The translations under genes were made by a program, and so were the position numbers. Positions 42,560-55,081 of a stretch of 64,000 nt of DNA are shown in pieces (positions within the stretch are counted from its first letter, which is position 1; the number at the start of each line of letters is the position of its first letter). The notes under the pieces were generated by a model. That model was not told the DNA's origin. It did not search any database and was given only the letters and a program-made list of their open reading frames with translations. The stretch comes from Pantoea sp. SoEX. GTDB taxonomy: Bacteria; Pseudomonadota; Gammaproteobacteria; Enterobacterales; Enterobacteriaceae. The stretch is taken from NCBI RefSeq assembly GCF_009829945.1, contig NZ_SZZT01000002.1, positions 1 to 64,000 on the forward strand, in the 5' to 3' direction.

Positions 42560-43473
42560 TGCATTTTGCTGGTATATTACTATTAGACAAACCCAAGGGT
42601 ATTTCTTCTAATTACGCATTACAGGAAGTAAAACGTATACTCTTTGCTAATAAAGCTGGATATACTGGTACTCTAGATCCTTTAGCAACTGGTATGTTGC
42701 CTATTTGTTTTGGAGAAGCTACTAAATTTTCTCAATACTTGACAGATGCGAATAAACGTTATTTAGTCATAGCTAAATTAGGTAAAAAAACTGATACTGC
42801 AGATTCGTATGGTATGGTAATTAAAGAAAAACCTATTATGTTCAATGAAAAATATCTACATGAGGTATTAGATACTTTTAGAGGTAATATATTACAAATT
42901 CCATCTATATTTTCAGCAATAAAATATCAGGGACGTCCTTTGTATAAATATGCTCGTAAGGGTATAATAATCGAGCGTAAAGCTCGGCCTATTTTCATAA
43001 ATGAGCTAAAACTAATTAGATACAATAAAGATGAACTTGAATTGGAAATAAATTGTTCTAAAGGCACTTACATTCGTACTCTTATTGACGATATAGGTGA
43101 AAAACTAGGTTGCAGTGCTCATGTTATTAAACTACATAGATTACAAGTTGCAAATTGTTCTTTAGATAAGATGATCACTTTAGATCTATTAAACAAATTA
43201 TTTTCTATTTTTATTAAAACTGGTATTTCTTTAAAAGAATTTATTAATCAATTATTATTGCCAATAGATAGCCAATTATCTCATTTGCCTATGGTAAATT
43301 TACCTTCTTTTATAGCAGAAAAGTTCAAAAAAGGACAATTAACATTTATTAATAACTTACCACCAAAAGGTTTCATACGTGTAACAGAAGGTGAATTACA
43401 TAAATTTATAGGTATTGCAAAAATCAATAATGATAAATGTCTCATACTACATCGTTTGTTAAATAGTTTATGA
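42559..43473 (+). CDS. truB: tRNA pseudouridine-55 synthase TruB
   Basis: Makes pseudouridine 55 in the T loop of nearly all tRNAs. The 304 residues (E. coli 314) carry the catalytic Asp40 in GYTGTLDPLATGMLP, the KP box LLLDKPKGISSN, and KGTYIRTLIDDIG. The C-terminal PUA-like part is divergent. Overlaps rbfA by one base. Confidence 0.95.
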   Translation: MHFAGILLLDKPKGISSNYALQEVKRILFANKAGYTGTLDPLATGMLPICFGEATKFSQYLTDANKRYLVIAKLGKKTDTADSYGMVIKEKPIMFNEKYLHEVLDTFRGNILQIPSIFSAIKYQGRPLYKYARKGIIIERKARPIFINELKLIRYNKDELELEINCSKGTYIRTLIDDIGEKLGCSAHVIKLHRLQVANCSLDKMITLDLLNKLFSIFIKTGISLKEFINQLLLPIDSQLSHLPMVNLPSFIAEKFKKGQLTFINNLPPKGFIRVTEGELHKFIGIAKINNDKCLILHRLLNSL

Positions 43474-43590
43474 TAATTTTCATTAGTTTTGTGAATATTT
43501 TTATTTTAATAATTAAGTTAATTAATGAAATATCTTAAGTAGATATAAAGTAAATAATAATTTTATATTCATTCAATGGAGTATTACATT

Positions 43591-43860
43591 ATGTCTCTAG
43601 GAATAGAACTAAAAGAAACAATAATTTCTAAATACAGGAATAATCCTAATGATAAAGGTACTACTGAAGTACAAGTTGCTTTATTAAGTGCTCGTATCAG
43701 TGATCTGCAACTACATTTTTCTAAACATAATAAAGATCACCATAGTCGAATTGGACTATTACGCATAGTATCTAAGCGTCGCAAACTATTAGATTATTTA
43801 AAACGTCAAGATGCAATAAGATATAATAATTTAATTGAAAGTCTTAATATACGTCGTTAA
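43591..43860 (+). CDS. rpsO: 30S ribosomal protein S15
   Basis: Primary binder of 16S rRNA helices 20-22. The ATG with TGGAGT upstream gives [15 protein letters not shown] and 89 residues, the E. coli length. Conserved are [13 protein letters not shown]-like [35 protein letters not shown] and the C-terminal LNIRR. A terminator between rpsO and pnp, as in E. coli, is not obvious. Confidence 0.97.
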   Translation: MSLGIELKETIISKYRNNPNDKGTTEVQVALLSARISDLQLHFSKHNKDHHSRIGLLRIVSKRRKLLDYLKRQDAIRYNNLIESLNIRR

Positions 43861-44106
43861 ATAATTTAATTTTTTAACTAAAAATAATATAAATAAGTAT
43901 AAAATAATTCTATATACTTAATAAAATAATATTTTATATTACTAAATCAATTAGCAATAATTCATAACATGGATTATTGTTACTTAACATGGTCTTTATT
44001 TCATAAAATGAAAATTTTGTATTAATAATTTTAAATATGAAATTATAGATTAAAAATAAACGGCAGGCTGAAAATAGCGTTGCCCTCAAAACTGAGGACT
44101 GTGATT

Positions 44107-46227
44107 TTGTTGAATCCGATATTAAGAAAATTCCAATACGGTCAACATACTATTACTTTAGAAACTGGTATGATAGCACGACAAGCTACTTCAGCCGTAA
44201 TGGTAAGTATGGATGATACTGCAGTATTTGTGACTGTTGTGGGTCAGAAAAAAATCAAGTGCGAACAAGATTTTTTTTCTTTAAATATTACCTACCAGGA
44301 AAGAAGTTATGCAGCTGGTCGTATTCCTGGTGGTTTTTTCCGTCGTGAAGGCCGCCCAAGTGAAAGTGAAGTTTTAATTGCACGTTTAATTGATCGCCCT
44401 ATTAGACCTTTATTCCCTGAAAGTTTTAATGATGAAATTCAAATAATAGCTACTGTACTTTCTGTCAATCCTCAAATTCATCCAGATATAGTAGCAATGA
44501 TAGGCGCATCTACGGCTTTATCTCTATCAGGACTTCCATTTAATGGACCTATTGGTGCTGCACGAGTAGGATATATTAATAATCAATATGTGCTAAACCC
44601 AACTATCAATGAACTTAAAGAATCTCGGTTAGACTTAATTGTATCTAGTAGCAAAAACGCTGTATTAATGGTGGAATCAGAAGCTAAAATTCTAACAGAA
44701 GAACAAATGTTAAGTGCTGTAATTTTTGGTCATGATCAACAACAAATTGTCATAGATAATATACAAGAATTAGTCAATGAAGCAGGTAGAACTAGTTGGG
44801 ATTGGAAACCAGAAATAATTAATGATATATCAAAATTACGTATTGAGCAATTATCTAAAGATAAATTGAGTAATGCTTATTGTATCACTGAAAAACAAGA
44901 ACGATATGAACAGATTAAATTAATAAAAAATGATGTTATTGCTACTATGCAAATTGAAGATGAATCTTTATCAGAAACGCAAATTAATAAGGTATTACAT
45001 TATATAGAAAAAAATATTGTTAGAAATAATATAATGAATGGTGAACTACGTATTGATGGTAGAGAGAAAGATATGATTCGTAGTCTAGATATTAGAACAG
45101 GTGTATTGCCTCGGACGCATGGTTCTGCTTTATTTACTCGCGGAGAAACACAGGCATTAGTTACTACTACTTTAGGTACTACTAGAGACGCTCAAAATTT
45201 AGATGAATTAATGGGAGAAAGAACAGATAATTTTCTATTTCACTATAATTTCCCTCCGTATTCTGTAGGAGAAATAGGAATTGTAGGTTCTCCTAAACGT
45301 CGAGAAATAGGTCATGGCAGATTAGCAAAACGTGGCATAATAGCGGTTATGCCGAAAGAAGAAGATTTCCCTTATACCATTCGTATTGTAGCTGAAATTA
45401 CGGAATCTAATGGTTCCTCTTCTATGGCATCTGTGTGTGGAGCATCTTTAGCACTTATGGATGCTGGAGTACCGATTAAATCTGCTGTTGCAGGTATTGC
45501 AATGGGGTTAGTGAAGGAAAACGAAAAATTTGTTGTTTTATCAGATATTTTAGGCGATGAAGATCATCTAGGAGATATGGATTTTAAAGTAGCAGGTAGT
45601 AAAGAAGGTATCACTGCTCTTCAAATGGATATTAAGATAGAAGGGATTACTCGTGAAATTATGCAGATTGCTTTAAATCAAGCAAAAGGTGCTAGATTAC
45701 ATATTCTTAGTGTTATGGAACAAGCAATTAGTATTCCAAGAAATGAAATTTCTGAATTCGCTCCGCGTATATATACTATTTATGTAAGTCCATTAAAAAT
45801 TAAGGATATCATAGGCAAAGGTGGTTCAGTGATTCGTAGTCTTACAGAAGAAACAGGAACTAATATTGAACTTAAAGACGATGGTACTATAAAAATAGCA
45901 GCCACTGATAATTTAAAAGCTGCAGCAGCAATTCAGAGAATTAAAGAAATAACTTCAGAAATAGAAATAGGTAATATTTATACCGGTAAAGTTACTCGTA
46001 TTGTTGATTTCGGTGCTTTTGTTTCTATTAATACCACAAAAGAAGGTTTAGTTCATATATCTCAAATCGTGGATAAACGTGTTGACAAAGTATCCGATTA
46101 TTTACATATAGGACAAGAAATATTAGTTAAAGTAATAGATATTGATCGCCAAGGACGTATTAGATTAAGTATAAAAGATGTTGTAGAACAAAATTTAAAA
46201 CCTAAGAAAATTATATTAAAAAAGTAA
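44107..46227 (+). CDS. pnp: Polynucleotide phosphorylase
   Basis: 3'-5' exoribonuclease of the degradosome. I place the start at a TTG giving [15 protein letters not shown], as E. coli pnp also starts with TTG; an in-frame GTG lies 6 nt upstream. The product is 706 residues (E. coli 711). It has two RNase PH domains ([57 protein letters not shown]), a KH domain ([16 protein letters not shown]) and an S1 domain ([13 protein letters not shown]). The acidic C-terminal tail is shortened and lysine-rich. Confidence 0.96.
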   Translation: MLNPILRKFQYGQHTITLETGMIARQATSAVMVSMDDTAVFVTVVGQKKIKCEQDFFSLNITYQERSYAAGRIPGGFFRREGRPSESEVLIARLIDRPIRPLFPESFNDEIQIIATVLSVNPQIHPDIVAMIGASTALSLSGLPFNGPIGAARVGYINNQYVLNPTINELKESRLDLIVSSSKNAVLMVESEAKILTEEQMLSAVIFGHDQQQIVIDNIQELVNEAGRTSWDWKPEIINDISKLRIEQLSKDKLSNAYCITEKQERYEQIKLIKNDVIATMQIEDESLSETQINKVLHYIEKNIVRNNIMNGELRIDGREKDMIRSLDIRTGVLPRTHGSALFTRGETQALVTTTLGTTRDAQNLDELMGERTDNFLFHYNFPPYSVGEIGIVGSPKRREIGHGRLAKRGIIAVMPKEEDFPYTIRIVAEITESNGSSSMASVCGASLALMDAGVPIKSAVAGIAMGLVKENEKFVVLSDILGDEDHLGDMDFKVAGSKEGITALQMDIKIEGITREIMQIALNQAKGARLHILSVMEQAISIPRNEISEFAPRIYTIYVSPLKIKDIIGKGGSVIRSLTEETGTNIELKDDGTIKIAATDNLKAAAAIQRIKEITSEIEIGNIYTGKVTRIVDFGAFVSINTTKEGLVHISQIVDKRVDKVSDYLHIGQEILVKVIDIDRQGRIRLSIKDVVEQNLKPKKIILKK

Positions 46228-46527
46228 TATATAATAATCAGTGTGGATAATATTTTTTCAAATATTATACTATATTATTTGATGATAAAAATGTTATTTT
46301 TTATAGCGAAATTGTTATGAATTATTTTTTATGAAAATAAAGGAGAAAATATTATCAGATTTTTTATCATTTTATCTATTAACAATATTTAATAAAGCAC
46401 AATTTATTACATTAAAGAAGCATTATCTCTTATGACGGTATACTTTTTTTTGTCAATACTTTTCCATTCAAAATAACCTAAAGTTATAAACTAAATTAGT
46501 TTCTAAATTAAGAGGAACATACATTGC
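46228..46527. other. pnp-deaD spacer
   Basis: Three hundred nt where E. coli has nlpI and the small yrbN frame. nlpI is absent. A 34-codon open frame at 46331-46435 starts MKIKEKILSDFL and recalls the small leader frame upstream of E. coli deaD, but it lacks a clear ribosome-binding site and I do not call it a gene. AAGAGGAA lies before the deaD ATG. Confidence 0.45.
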
Positions 46528-48297
46528 ATGACTGACAATAAAATAACTTTTAATGATTTTGGCTTAAAATCTGAAATACTTAAATCATTAAAAAAGATGG
46601 GCTATATAAAACCTTCTCCGATTCAGATTGGTTGTATTCCTTACTTATTATCTGGTAATGATGTTTTGGGTATGGCACAAACCGGAAGTGGTAAAACAGC
46701 AGCTTTTGCTTTACCTTTGTTGAATAATATTAATGTTGATCAAAAAATACCACAAATTTTAGTATTATCAATAACTAGAGAACTGGCAATTCAAGTTACT
46801 GAAGCTATTACTAAATTTTCTCAATACTTGCGTGGATTAAATATAATCGCTCTTTATGGCGGTCAGCGTTATGATATACAATTACGTGCATTGCGTCAGG
46901 GACCACAAGTTGTAGTAGGTACTCCCGGGCGTCTTCTAGATCATTTAAAACGTGGGACCTTAAATTTATCCAATTTAACAGGCTTAGTGATAGATGAAGC
47001 CGATGAAATGTTACGAATGGGTTTTATTGAAGATGTAGAAAATATTGTATCATGCATTCCTGCAAATCGTCAAACTGCCTTGTTTTCTGCAACAATGCCA
47101 GATGAAATTCGTCGTATAACAAAGCGTTTTATGAAAGATCCTAAAGAAGTACGTATTAAATCAAGTATAAAAACTCAACCTGATATTAGTCAAAGTTACT
47201 GGACAGCATACGGTCGTAAGATTGATGCATTAGTTAGATTTTTAGAAGCCGAAGATTTTGATGCTGCAATTATCTTTGTACGTACTAAAAATACCACTTT
47301 AGAATTAGCTAGTGCTCTAGAAAAACATGGTTATAATAGTGCTGCATTAAATAGTGATATTAACCAATCAGTAAGAGAACAAACTTTAGAACGTCTTAAG
47401 AATTGTAGAATTGATGTATTAATAGCAACTGATGTTGCTGCACGAGGTTTAGATGTAGAACGTGTTAGTTTAGTAATAAACTATGATATTCCACTAGATG
47501 TAGAATCTTATGTTCATCGTATCGGCAGAACTGGACGTGCTGGTCGTTCAGGTAGAGCACTTTTATTTGTTGAAAACCGTGAACGTCGTTTATTACGTAA
47601 TATTGAAAAAAGTATTAATACAACAATCACCGAAGTTAAATTACCCAATTCTGAATTATTAGGTAAACGTCGTTTAGCTAAGTTTACCGAAAAAGTAAAA
47701 AAACAACTCAAAAATAATGATCTCGATCAGTATAGAAGATTGCTTTCTAAAATGCATCCCGAAGAAAATTTAGATATGGAAACTTTAGCAGCAGTGTTAT
47801 TAAAGATAGCTCAAGGAGAACGTCCATTGGTGTTACCTAAAGATATCAACCCATGTAATAATAATTTTACTCGCAATAAATTATATAGTCGTACTGAAAA
47901 TCGCCATGCACGAAATAAATTAGAAAAAAATAATTATCAAAATACTCAAATGAATAGTATTAAAATGAATGAGATGAGATTATATCGTATTGAAGTAGGA
48001 CGTGATGATGGAGTGGAAGTACGTCATATTGTAGGTGCTATTGCAAATGAAGGTTCTATTAGTAGTAGTTGTATAGGGAATATTAAATTATTTAATAATC
48101 ACTCAATAATAGAGTTATCAAAAAATATCAAATGTAATGTAATGCAGTGCTTTAATAGGACTCGTATTTTAAATAAACCTATTAATATGCAATTAATAGG
48201 TGATTCGCAGCTAAATAAAGGACAGGTAAATCGTCAATATAATAGACATCATAATCGCAATAATTTTAATGCTGAACGTCGTGGTATTAAATCTTAA
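46528..48297 (+). CDS. deaD: DEAD-box RNA helicase DeaD (CsdA)
   Basis: RNA helicase used in 50S assembly and mRNA decay, especially in the cold. The 589 residues (E. coli 629) contain the Q motif KPSPIQ, motif I AQTGSGKT, motif II DEAD in [11 protein letters not shown], and motif [13 protein letters not shown]. Motif Ia reads ITREL instead of the usual PTREL. The C-terminal RNA-binding domain ([25 protein letters not shown]) is intact, but the Arg/Gly-rich tail is short. A clear terminator follows. Confidence 0.95.
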   Translation: MTDNKITFNDFGLKSEILKSLKKMGYIKPSPIQIGCIPYLLSGNDVLGMAQTGSGKTAAFALPLLNNINVDQKIPQILVLSITRELAIQVTEAITKFSQYLRGLNIIALYGGQRYDIQLRALRQGPQVVVGTPGRLLDHLKRGTLNLSNLTGLVIDEADEMLRMGFIEDVENIVSCIPANRQTALFSATMPDEIRRITKRFMKDPKEVRIKSSIKTQPDISQSYWTAYGRKIDALVRFLEAEDFDAAIIFVRTKNTTLELASALEKHGYNSAALNSDINQSVREQTLERLKNCRIDVLIATDVAARGLDVERVSLVINYDIPLDVESYVHRIGRTGRAGRSGRALLFVENRERRLLRNIEKSINTTITEVKLPNSELLGKRRLAKFTEKVKKQLKNNDLDQYRRLLSKMHPEENLDMETLAAVLLKIAQGERPLVLPKDINPCNNNFTRNKLYSRTENRHARNKLEKNNYQNTQMNSIKMNEMRLYRIEVGRDDGVEVRHIVGAIANEGSISSSCIGNIKLFNNHSIIELSKNIKCNVMQCFNRTRILNKPINMQLIGDSQLNKGQVNRQYNRHHNRNNFNAERRGIKS

Positions 48298-48373
48298 ATG
48301 ATTTCAATGTAGTTATTATAACTATCTAAATTATAATTTAACAAATATATTAAAATAACTTAAATTATAATTG

Positions 48374-48408
48374 AAAAAGGAACTTCATAAATATTTTAGT
48401 TCCTTTTT
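48374..48408 (+). terminator. Intrinsic terminator of deaD
   Basis: AAAAAGGAACT and AGTTCCTTTTT pair perfectly over 11 bp around a 13-nt loop, ending in a T-run. It lies about 75 nt after the deaD stop. Confidence 0.8.
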
Positions 48409-48500
48409 ACCTATATGAACAACTCATTAATATTATAATTTTAAAACTTTATTTTATATATCTGATTTATTTTTGAGCAAATCAATTTTTTGGATAGACA

Positions 48501-48938
48501 GTGCATAAATTTTCTTGTATTTCAGATTTCTTAAAGAAACAACACATACTATCATTGTGTTGTATTAATAATGATCAGTTATGGTGTGCTAATTGTTTTT
48601 ATGTATTTAAGGATGATAAAAGTATGTCATTATATTTGATGACTTCACCAAATACTAGACATGGATCATATTTAATGCAAAATTCTAATATTGCTGGAAC
48701 TATTAACAATGGTGAAAAAAATGTATTATTAATACAAGGAATACAGTATAAAGGATATATTTCAATATTAGAAGAGGAAACAAATAAAAAGAAAGCATTG
48801 GTTACTTATCATAAACGTTTTCCGATGTCACGTTTTATTTCTGCTCCTATTTGGTTAATCACGTTAGAAGAAATAAAAATGACTGATAATAAGACTAAAT
48901 TTGGAACAAAAATCATATGGCATAGGAATACGTTTTGA
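48501..48938 (+). CDS. yhbP: YhbP-family (UPF0306) protein
   Basis: Protein of unknown function with a split-barrel fold related to flavin-binding pyridoxamine-oxidase-like proteins. GTG start; 145 residues (E. coli 147). Aligns throughout: FLKKQHILSLCC, LWCANCFYVF, TSPNTRH, AGTINNG, IQGIQYKGYI, YHKRFPMSRFISAPIWLI and the ending GTKIIWHRN. Retention of an uncharacterised protein in a reduced genome hints at a useful role. It marks the end of the block that follows E. coli minutes 71-73. Confidence 0.88.
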   Translation: MHKFSCISDFLKKQHILSLCCINNDQLWCANCFYVFKDDKSMSLYLMTSPNTRHGSYLMQNSNIAGTINNGEKNVLLIQGIQYKGYISILEEETNKKKALVTYHKRFPMSRFISAPIWLITLEEIKMTDNKTKFGTKIIWHRNTF

Positions 48939-49008
48939 TAAAAAATGAATTAATATATTATAATTTTCCTTTCTAAGGTCATTATAAAAGAAAAAATTTT
49001 TATATTCA

Positions 49009-49395
49009 TTATTGACGAATAGCAATAGCTTCTATCTCAATTTTTACATTTTTCGGTAATTTTGAAACTTCAATACAAGAACGAGCTGGAAAATTTGATT
49101 GATTTTCTATAAAAAACAGTTCATAAGTTGAATTTATTAATTCAATATCATTGAGATTTATCAAAAAAATTGTAGTCTTAACAATATTTTTTACATCTAA
49201 TTGTGCTGCTTTAATAATTGCCTTTATATTTTCTAATGTTTGACGTGTTTGTTTACATATTTCGTTATCAATTGTACCATTAATTGGATTTATAGGTATT
49301 TGTCCGGAAGTAATAATTATATTTCCTAAATCTACACCTTGAACATAAGGACCAATGGGACATGGAGCTTGTTTTGTGTTTATTTCGTAAAACAT
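49009..49395 (-). CDS. ridA: Reactive intermediate deaminase RidA
   Basis: Hydrolyses enamine/imine intermediates released by PLP enzymes such as threonine deaminase, protecting other PLP enzymes. The 128 residues equal the E. coli length. The signature PARSCIEVSKLPKNVKIEIEA includes the active-site Arg. Near the N-terminus, APCPIGPYVQG and TSGQIPINP match the family. It is co-directional with pyrI-pyrB, 30 nt downstream, as in E. coli. Confidence 0.96.
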   Translation of the reverse strand: MFYEINTKQAPCPIGPYVQGVDLGNIIITSGQIPINPINGTIDNEICKQTRQTLENIKAIIKAAQLDVKNIVKTTIFLINLNDIELINSTYELFFIENQSNFPARSCIEVSKLPKNVKIEIEAIAIRQ

Positions 49396-49425
49396 TTTAA
49401 TTCCTAATAAAATGTGTTTATTTAA

Positions 49426-49887
49426 TTATTTTATTAACATTATATGGTTTGTAAATTCTCTTTCACAATATATACATTTTAACTGCTGATTATTTTTATT
49501 TTTTTCAATAATAAAGCTAGAAAATATTAATTCACTACGGCTAATACAGTTATTGTTAGGACATATTATGACATCTTTAATAAAATCTGGTAGTGAAGGA
49601 GTTATTTTTGATACTACTTTATATTTTTTAATTTGTTTTATTGTAGAATTCGGTGCATATATAGCTAATTGATTTATCTGTTCCTGATCAAGAAAAGTGT
49701 TTTCCATTTTAATTAAATCTTTACAACCAATTAAACTAGACGGTAAATTTAAACATATAGTAATTCTTTGATTAATAATGTTTAAATTAAATAATGATAG
49801 TAATTTAACTCCTATTTTTATCGGAATATGATCTATAATAGTACCTTGTTCGATTGCTTCTACTTGTAATTTATTAATTTGGTCCAT
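49426..49887 (-). CDS. pyrI: Aspartate carbamoyltransferase regulatory chain
   Basis: Binds CTP/ATP and tunes the PyrB catalytic trimers. I chose the second in-frame ATG, giving MDQINKLQVEAI and 153 residues, because residue numbers then equal those of E. coli; an ATG 9 nt upstream is possible. The effector-site residues Asp19, His20, Lys60 and Lys94 are all present, as are the four zinc cysteines (CPNNNC and CIYC). Allosteric control of the enzyme therefore appears kept although transcriptional control looks lost. Confidence 0.94.
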   Translation of the reverse strand: MDQINKLQVEAIEQGTIIDHIPIKIGVKLLSLFNLNIINQRITICLNLPSSLIGCKDLIKMENTFLDQEQINQLAIYAPNSTIKQIKKYKVVSKITPSLPDFIKDVIICPNNNCISRSELIFSSFIIEKNKNNQQLKCIYCEREFTNHIMLIK

Positions 49888-49910
49888 AATTTTCATTCTA
49901 TAATTTATAA

Positions 49911-50846
49911 TTATACCATAAATTTATTATTTAAAACTAATGCTAACAAAGCTTGACGAGTGTAGATTCCATTTTTAGCTTGATGAAAATATTCAGCATA
50001 AGGTGTTTTATCTATATCAGTACTAATTTCATTAGCACGTGGCAGTGGATGCAAAATTTTCATAGTATCTCTAGCATTTTCTAAATCGCTAGTTGTTAAA
50101 ATTAAACTTGATTTTATCTTAGAGTATTCTGAAGGTTTGATACGTTCTTTTTGTATTCTAGTTACATATATAATGTCTATATTATGAATAATTTCTTTGA
50201 AATTATCGTAATAAGACCATGGAACATTTTTTCTATCAAGCATATTAATTATATAACTAGGCATAGATAAATCCCGAGGACATATAAAAAAGAATCTATT
50301 ATCATTAAATTTAGCTAGAGCTTGAGTGAGCGAATGAACTGTTCTACCATTTTTTAAATCGCCTGTGATAGCTACATTCAGAGATGTTACACGATTTTGT
50401 GTTTCATAAATAGTATATAAATCTAGTAAAGTTTGTGTTGGATGTTGGTTAGTGCCATCACCAGCATTTAAAATTGGAATACCTTCTGAATGCTCAGCTG
50501 CTAAACGAGTAGCTCCATCTTTTGGATGTCTAATGATAATAGCATCTACATATTTACTAATTACTGAAACAGTATCAATTAAAGTTTCTCCCTTTTTACC
50601 AAGAGAAGTAGTATTAACATCAGTAAAACCAACTACTGAAGCTCCTAATCTATGTATAGCTGTTTCAAATGATAAGCGAGTACGTGTTGATGCTTCAAAA
50701 AAACAACTAGCTATAACATGATTTTTTAATAGTTCTGGTTGTGGATTTAACTTAAGTATTTTTGCCGCACGTAGAGTAAGCATTAACTCATTGGAGTTAA
50801 AATCACTTATTGAAATAATATGTTTGTGATATAATGGATTAGACAT
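49911..50846 (-). CDS. pyrB: Aspartate carbamoyltransferase catalytic chain
   Basis: Carbamoylates aspartate, the first dedicated pyrimidine step. The 311 residues equal the E. coli length. Carbamoyl-phosphate residues lie in [15 protein letters not shown] and LGKKGE. Also conserved are [18 protein letters not shown] and HPLPRANEI. pyrI follows 23 nt downstream in the same operon. No pyrL leader frame or U-rich attenuator is recognisable in the 155-nt gap towards argF. Confidence 0.97.
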   Translation of the reverse strand: MSNPLYHKHIISISDFNSNELMLTLRAAKILKLNPQPELLKNHVIASCFFEASTRTRLSFETAIHRLGASVVGFTDVNTTSLGKKGETLIDTVSVISKYVDAIIIRHPKDGATRLAAEHSEGIPILNAGDGTNQHPTQTLLDLYTIYETQNRVTSLNVAITGDLKNGRTVHSLTQALAKFNDNRFFFICPRDLSMPSYIINMLDRKNVPWSYYDNFKEIIHNIDIIYVTRIQKERIKPSEYSKIKSSLILTTSDLENARDTMKILHPLPRANEISTDIDKTPYAEYFHQAKNGIYTRQALLALVLNNKFMV

Positions 50847-51001
50847 ATATTTCTTTTTTTCCTTATGATATTACTAATAAATATTTAATTACAGGCTAAT
50901 ATAACCAAATAATTAGCGATTTTAATCAAGGATTACCACTTAATGTATTTTTAATTAATTTATTATAATAATTAGGATCATTATAAAACATGAATCTCAT
51001 A

Positions 51002-52012
51002 TTACAATTTAACAAGAGTTGCTACCATTATAGCTTTAATAGTATGCATTCTATTTTCGGCTTGATCAAAAACAATGCTATGATTTGATTCAAATACTTC
51101 ATTACTTACTTCAAATCCATTTTTAAAATAATTATGTTTTTTTAATAATTCAACAGCTAGATCAGTTTCTTTATTATGTAATGACGGTAAACAATGTAAA
51201 AATTTTACTTTAGGATTATTAGTTAACTCGAGCATTTTAACATTTACTCTATAATTTCGTAATAGTTCAATACGTTCGTCCCAAGTTGCTTCTGGTTCTC
51301 CCATAGATACCCAAACATCAGTATAAATAAAATCAGCACCATTTACTCCATAAATAATATCATCTGTAAAAATTATCTTTCCTCCATTTTTTTTGGAAAT
51401 ATGCATACAATTTTCAATGAATTGACTATTTGGCCAAAGTTTTTTGTGTGTTAATATTCTTAAATGAAAACCAAGTAAAGCAGCAGCTTCTAATATACTA
51501 TTTACTACATTATTTCTTGCATCTCCTACATAAACTAATTTTATTTCATTTAACTGTCTATTTGGTAGATGTTCTTGTATCGTTAACAAATCTGCAATTA
51601 ATTGGGTTGGATGAAACTCATTTGTTAAACCATTCCATACTGGAATGCCAGAATATTTAGCAATTTTTTCTATTATTTTATGACTGAACCCACGATATTG
51701 AATTCCATCATAAATACGACCTAGTACACGAGCTGTGTCTTTTATCGATTCTTTATAACCAATTTGAGTATCATTTTTGGTCAAATATGTAATATTAGCA
51801 CCTTGATCATAAGCAGCTACTTCGAAAGCACACCTAGTACGAGTAGATTCTTTTTCGAATATTAATACAATATTTTTTCCTTTTAGGTATTTTGTTTCAG
51901 TGGAGTCTTTTTTTGCTTGTTTTAATTGTGATGAAATATTAATTAAATATTTTACTTCGTCAGAAGAAAAATCTAATAATCTTAAAAAATGGCGCAAATA
52001 TAGTTGACTCAT
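51002..52012 (-). CDS. argF: Ornithine carbamoyltransferase
   Basis: Makes citrulline from ornithine and carbamoyl phosphate in arginine synthesis. The internal ATG was chosen because it is preceded by GGAG and gives [15 protein letters not shown], aligned with the E. coli start; the product is 336 residues (E. coli argI 334). Motifs are [33 protein letters not shown], and [10 protein letters not shown] with the catalytic Cys. The last differs from the usual HCLPAFHD at three positions. E. coli has two isoenzymes, argF and argI; this one sits in the argI position between pyrB and valS. No other arg gene is in the window. Confidence 0.95.
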   Translation of the reverse strand: MSQLYLRHFLRLLDFSSDEVKYLINISSQLKQAKKDSTETKYLKGKNIVLIFEKESTRTRCAFEVAAYDQGANITYLTKNDTQIGYKESIKDTARVLGRIYDGIQYRGFSHKIIEKIAKYSGIPVWNGLTNEFHPTQLIADLLTIQEHLPNRQLNEIKLVYVGDARNNVVNSILEAAALLGFHLRILTHKKLWPNSQFIENCMHISKKNGGKIIFTDDIIYGVNGADFIYTDVWVSMGEPEATWDERIELLRNYRVNVKMLELTNNPKVKFLHCLPSLHNKETDLAVELLKKHNYFKNGFEVSNEVFESNHSIVFDQAENRMHTIKAIMVATLVKL

Positions 52013-52192
52013 ATAAATCTCCACGCTACTACTAACGACAACTTGATAATAAAATGATTCTGATTTTTTGATATTAATGAAATAATATATTTTACTATTA
52101 AACATTTATGTATTAATTATTTAATTTAAAAATATATTACTGTTTTAATGAAATTAATCAAAAATACACATGATTTATTAAAAATAAAATTT

Positions 52193-55060
52193 TTATAAAT
52201 TTTGGATTTTAATTTTTTGATTAATTAGTATTTCTTTTTCTTGTTCTAATTTTTCTATTCTAGTATTTTCTTTGATAAGAATATATTTTGGAATAGCATT
52301 AGATGCGGGATTATTAGCAAGTTTACATTTTATTGAATTTATTTCAATATTCAATTTAATTATTTTTTTATTTAACCGATTTAATTCAGTATCTTTATTT
52401 ATTAAATTTAGCATTGGTATTATTATTTCAGCTTCTTTGATGGTTTTATTCAAAGATATCATATCTTGATTTGTCTTAGATAAAGTATACAAAATATTCA
52501 ATTTTTTTAAGTTTGCTAATTTTATTAAAATATGATAGTTAGATTGCACGATCATTACAACTGATTCAGAGCAATTATATAAAAATATTTCTATTGGTTT
52601 GTTAAATTGTACATTTAACTCTTTACGAATACTACGTATTGCGATTACAAATTGTTTTATCCAATCAAAGTATTTTTTTGATTTTTTATCCTCTTTTTGT
52701 TGATTATATTCAGGAAAATTTTGATACATTATTGTATCACTTTCTATATTTTGGATTTTTTTTATTCTTTGCCAAATATTTTCAGTGATGAAAGGAATTA
52801 TAGGATGGGCTAATCTAAGAAGTGATTCCAATATAAATAATAAAGTATTTTGTGCACTATATATTTCATTTTGATTTTTATTACTCAATATTATTTTAGT
52901 TATTTCTACATACCAGTCACAAAATTCATTCCAAGTAAAATCATATAATTTATTAGCTGCAATATCAAAACGATAAGAATCTAGCGCTTCTCTATAATTT
53001 TTAACTAGATCATTTAATTGATTTATAATCCATCTATCTGCAATTGATAACTTTATTTCCTTATTATTTTTAGAATCATAATTTATTGTGTTAATCAAAA
53101 CAAAACGGCTAGCATTCCATAACTTATTACAAAAATTGCGATACCCTTCTAATCGTTTCATATCCCAATTAATATCACGACCTGTAGAAGCCAAAGCAGT
53201 TAAAGTAAATCTTAAAGCATCAGTACCATATGGTTTAATACCATTTGGAAATTGTTTTCTAGTGCTTTCGTAAATTTTATTAGCTAATTGTGGTAATAGC
53301 ATATTACTAGTGCGTTTTTTTAGTAAGTCATCTAAAGATATTCCATCTATTATATCTATAGGATCAAGAACATTACCTTTAGATTTTGACATTTTTTGAC
53401 CTCTTTCATCTCGAATTAAGCCAGTAACATAAACAACCTTAAAAGGAACTTGTGGTTTGCTATTTTTATCTTTAATAAAATGCATAGTTAACATGATCAT
53501 GCGAGCAATCCAAAAAAAAATAATATCAAAACCACTCACTATTATATTAGTTGGATGAAAAGTATTAAGCCTTTGATTATTTTTTTGGGGCCACCCTAAA
53601 GCAGCAAAAGTCCAAAGGCTAGATGAAAACCAGGTATCTAATACATCATTTTCTTGTTCTAATATAACATTATTATTTAAATTATTTTGTTGTCTTACTT
53701 CTTGTTCATTTAAACCAACATAGATGTTTCCGTCTTTTGAATGCCAAGCAGGTATACGGTGTCCCCACCATAACTGACGTGAAATACACCAATCTTGGAT
53801 ATTCTCCATCCAGGAAAAATACATATTTTCATATTGTTTGGGGACAAATTTTATATCTCCCTGTCTTACAGTTTCAATAGCCATCTTTGCTAAATTTTTA
53901 GTTCGTATATACCATTGATCAGTTAACATTGGCTCAATTATGACCCCACTTCTATCACCGTAAGGAACAGTTAAATTATGGGGTTCAATTTTTTCTAATA
54001 AACCTAGTGAATCAATAATTTCTACAATGACTTTTCTTGCAATAAAACGATCTAGTTTTCTAAACTGTAGGGGAATTGTATTATTAAAACTTACATTAAT
54101 TTTCTTGCCATTTGTATCAAAATATTGGAAATAATCAGAAATACAACCATTCAATGTAAAAATATTGATCATAGGTAATTTATGACGACGACTTACTTCA
54201 TGATCAACAAAATCGTGAGCTGGAGTAATTTTTACACATCCACTACCTTTTGTCATATCTACAAATTCATCACCAATAATAGGAATTGTTCTGTTTATTA
54301 CAGGTAATATTACTGATTTACCGATGAGCTTATTATAACGAATATCATGTGGATTAACTGCAACAGCAGTATCACCTAAAAATGTTTCAGGACGTGTAGT
54401 TGCAATTGTTAAATAATTTTTACCATCATTAGTTTTAATGCTATCAGAAAGGGGATATCTAATATACCAAAGTTTACCTTTAACATCTCTATTTTCTATT
54501 TCTAAATCGGAAATAGCAGTACATAATTTAGTATCCCAATTAACTAGACGTTTTCCTCTGTAAATTAATTTTTCGTTATAAAGATTAATAAATACTTTTT
54601 TTACAGCTTTAGAAAACTCTTTATCCATAGTAAATCTTTCATTTTCCCAATCAATAGAATTTCCTAATCTTCTCATTTGAGAATTAATTGTATTACCTAA
54701 TTTTTTTTTCCAGTCCCAAATTTTTTGTATAAATTCATCTCTTTTATAGTCTAGACGTACTTTACCTTCTTCAAATCTAATCTTATTTTCAACAATTATC
54801 TGAGTAGCAATTCCAGCATGATCTGTACCAGTTTGCCACAATGTATTTTTACCTTTCATTCTGTGATAACGGACCATAATATCCATTATAGTTTGTTGAA
54901 AAGCATGTCCCATATGTAAACTACCAGTAACATTTGGAGGAGGCAACATTATGCAAAAACTATCTTGATTAAAATTTCCAGTTGGTCTGAAATAACCACT
55001 TTTTTCCCAATGTTTATAAATGCTTTGTTCAAAGCTTTTTGGATCGTATTTTTTTTCCAT
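52193..55060 (-). CDS. valS: Valyl-tRNA synthetase
   Basis: Charges tRNA-Val and edits mischarged threonine. The 955 residues (E. coli 951) have the HIGH motif in GSLHMGH preceded by LPPPNVT, and KMSKS in [10 protein letters not shown]. The connective-peptide editing domain is complete, as is the C-terminal coiled-coil arm ([19 protein letters not shown] type). The Pro-Pro-Pro triplet before HMGH is the known EF-P-dependent motif. First of three co-directional E. coli neighbours (pepA-holC-valS). Confidence 0.97.
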   Translation of the reverse strand: MEKKYDPKSFEQSIYKHWEKSGYFRPTGNFNQDSFCIMLPPPNVTGSLHMGHAFQQTIMDIMVRYHRMKGKNTLWQTGTDHAGIATQIIVENKIRFEEGKVRLDYKRDEFIQKIWDWKKKLGNTINSQMRRLGNSIDWENERFTMDKEFSKAVKKVFINLYNEKLIYRGKRLVNWDTKLCTAISDLEIENRDVKGKLWYIRYPLSDSIKTNDGKNYLTIATTRPETFLGDTAVAVNPHDIRYNKLIGKSVILPVINRTIPIIGDEFVDMTKGSGCVKITPAHDFVDHEVSRRHKLPMINIFTLNGCISDYFQYFDTNGKKINVSFNNTIPLQFRKLDRFIARKVIVEIIDSLGLLEKIEPHNLTVPYGDRSGVIIEPMLTDQWYIRTKNLAKMAIETVRQGDIKFVPKQYENMYFSWMENIQDWCISRQLWWGHRIPAWHSKDGNIYVGLNEQEVRQQNNLNNNVILEQENDVLDTWFSSSLWTFAALGWPQKNNQRLNTFHPTNIIVSGFDIIFFWIARMIMLTMHFIKDKNSKPQVPFKVVYVTGLIRDERGQKMSKSKGNVLDPIDIIDGISLDDLLKKRTSNMLLPQLANKIYESTRKQFPNGIKPYGTDALRFTLTALASTGRDINWDMKRLEGYRNFCNKLWNASRFVLINTINYDSKNNKEIKLSIADRWIINQLNDLVKNYREALDSYRFDIAANKLYDFTWNEFCDWYVEITKIILSNKNQNEIYSAQNTLLFILESLLRLAHPIIPFITENIWQRIKKIQNIESDTIMYQNFPEYNQQKEDKKSKKYFDWIKQFVIAIRSIRKELNVQFNKPIEIFLYNCSESVVMIVQSNYHILIKLANLKKLNILYTLSKTNQDMISLNKTIKEAEIIIPMLNLINKDTELNRLNKKIIKLNIEINSIKCKLANNPASNAIPKYILIKENTRIEKLEQEKEILINQKIKIQNL

Positions 55061-55081
55061 TTTCTGTATATTTCTTTATAA

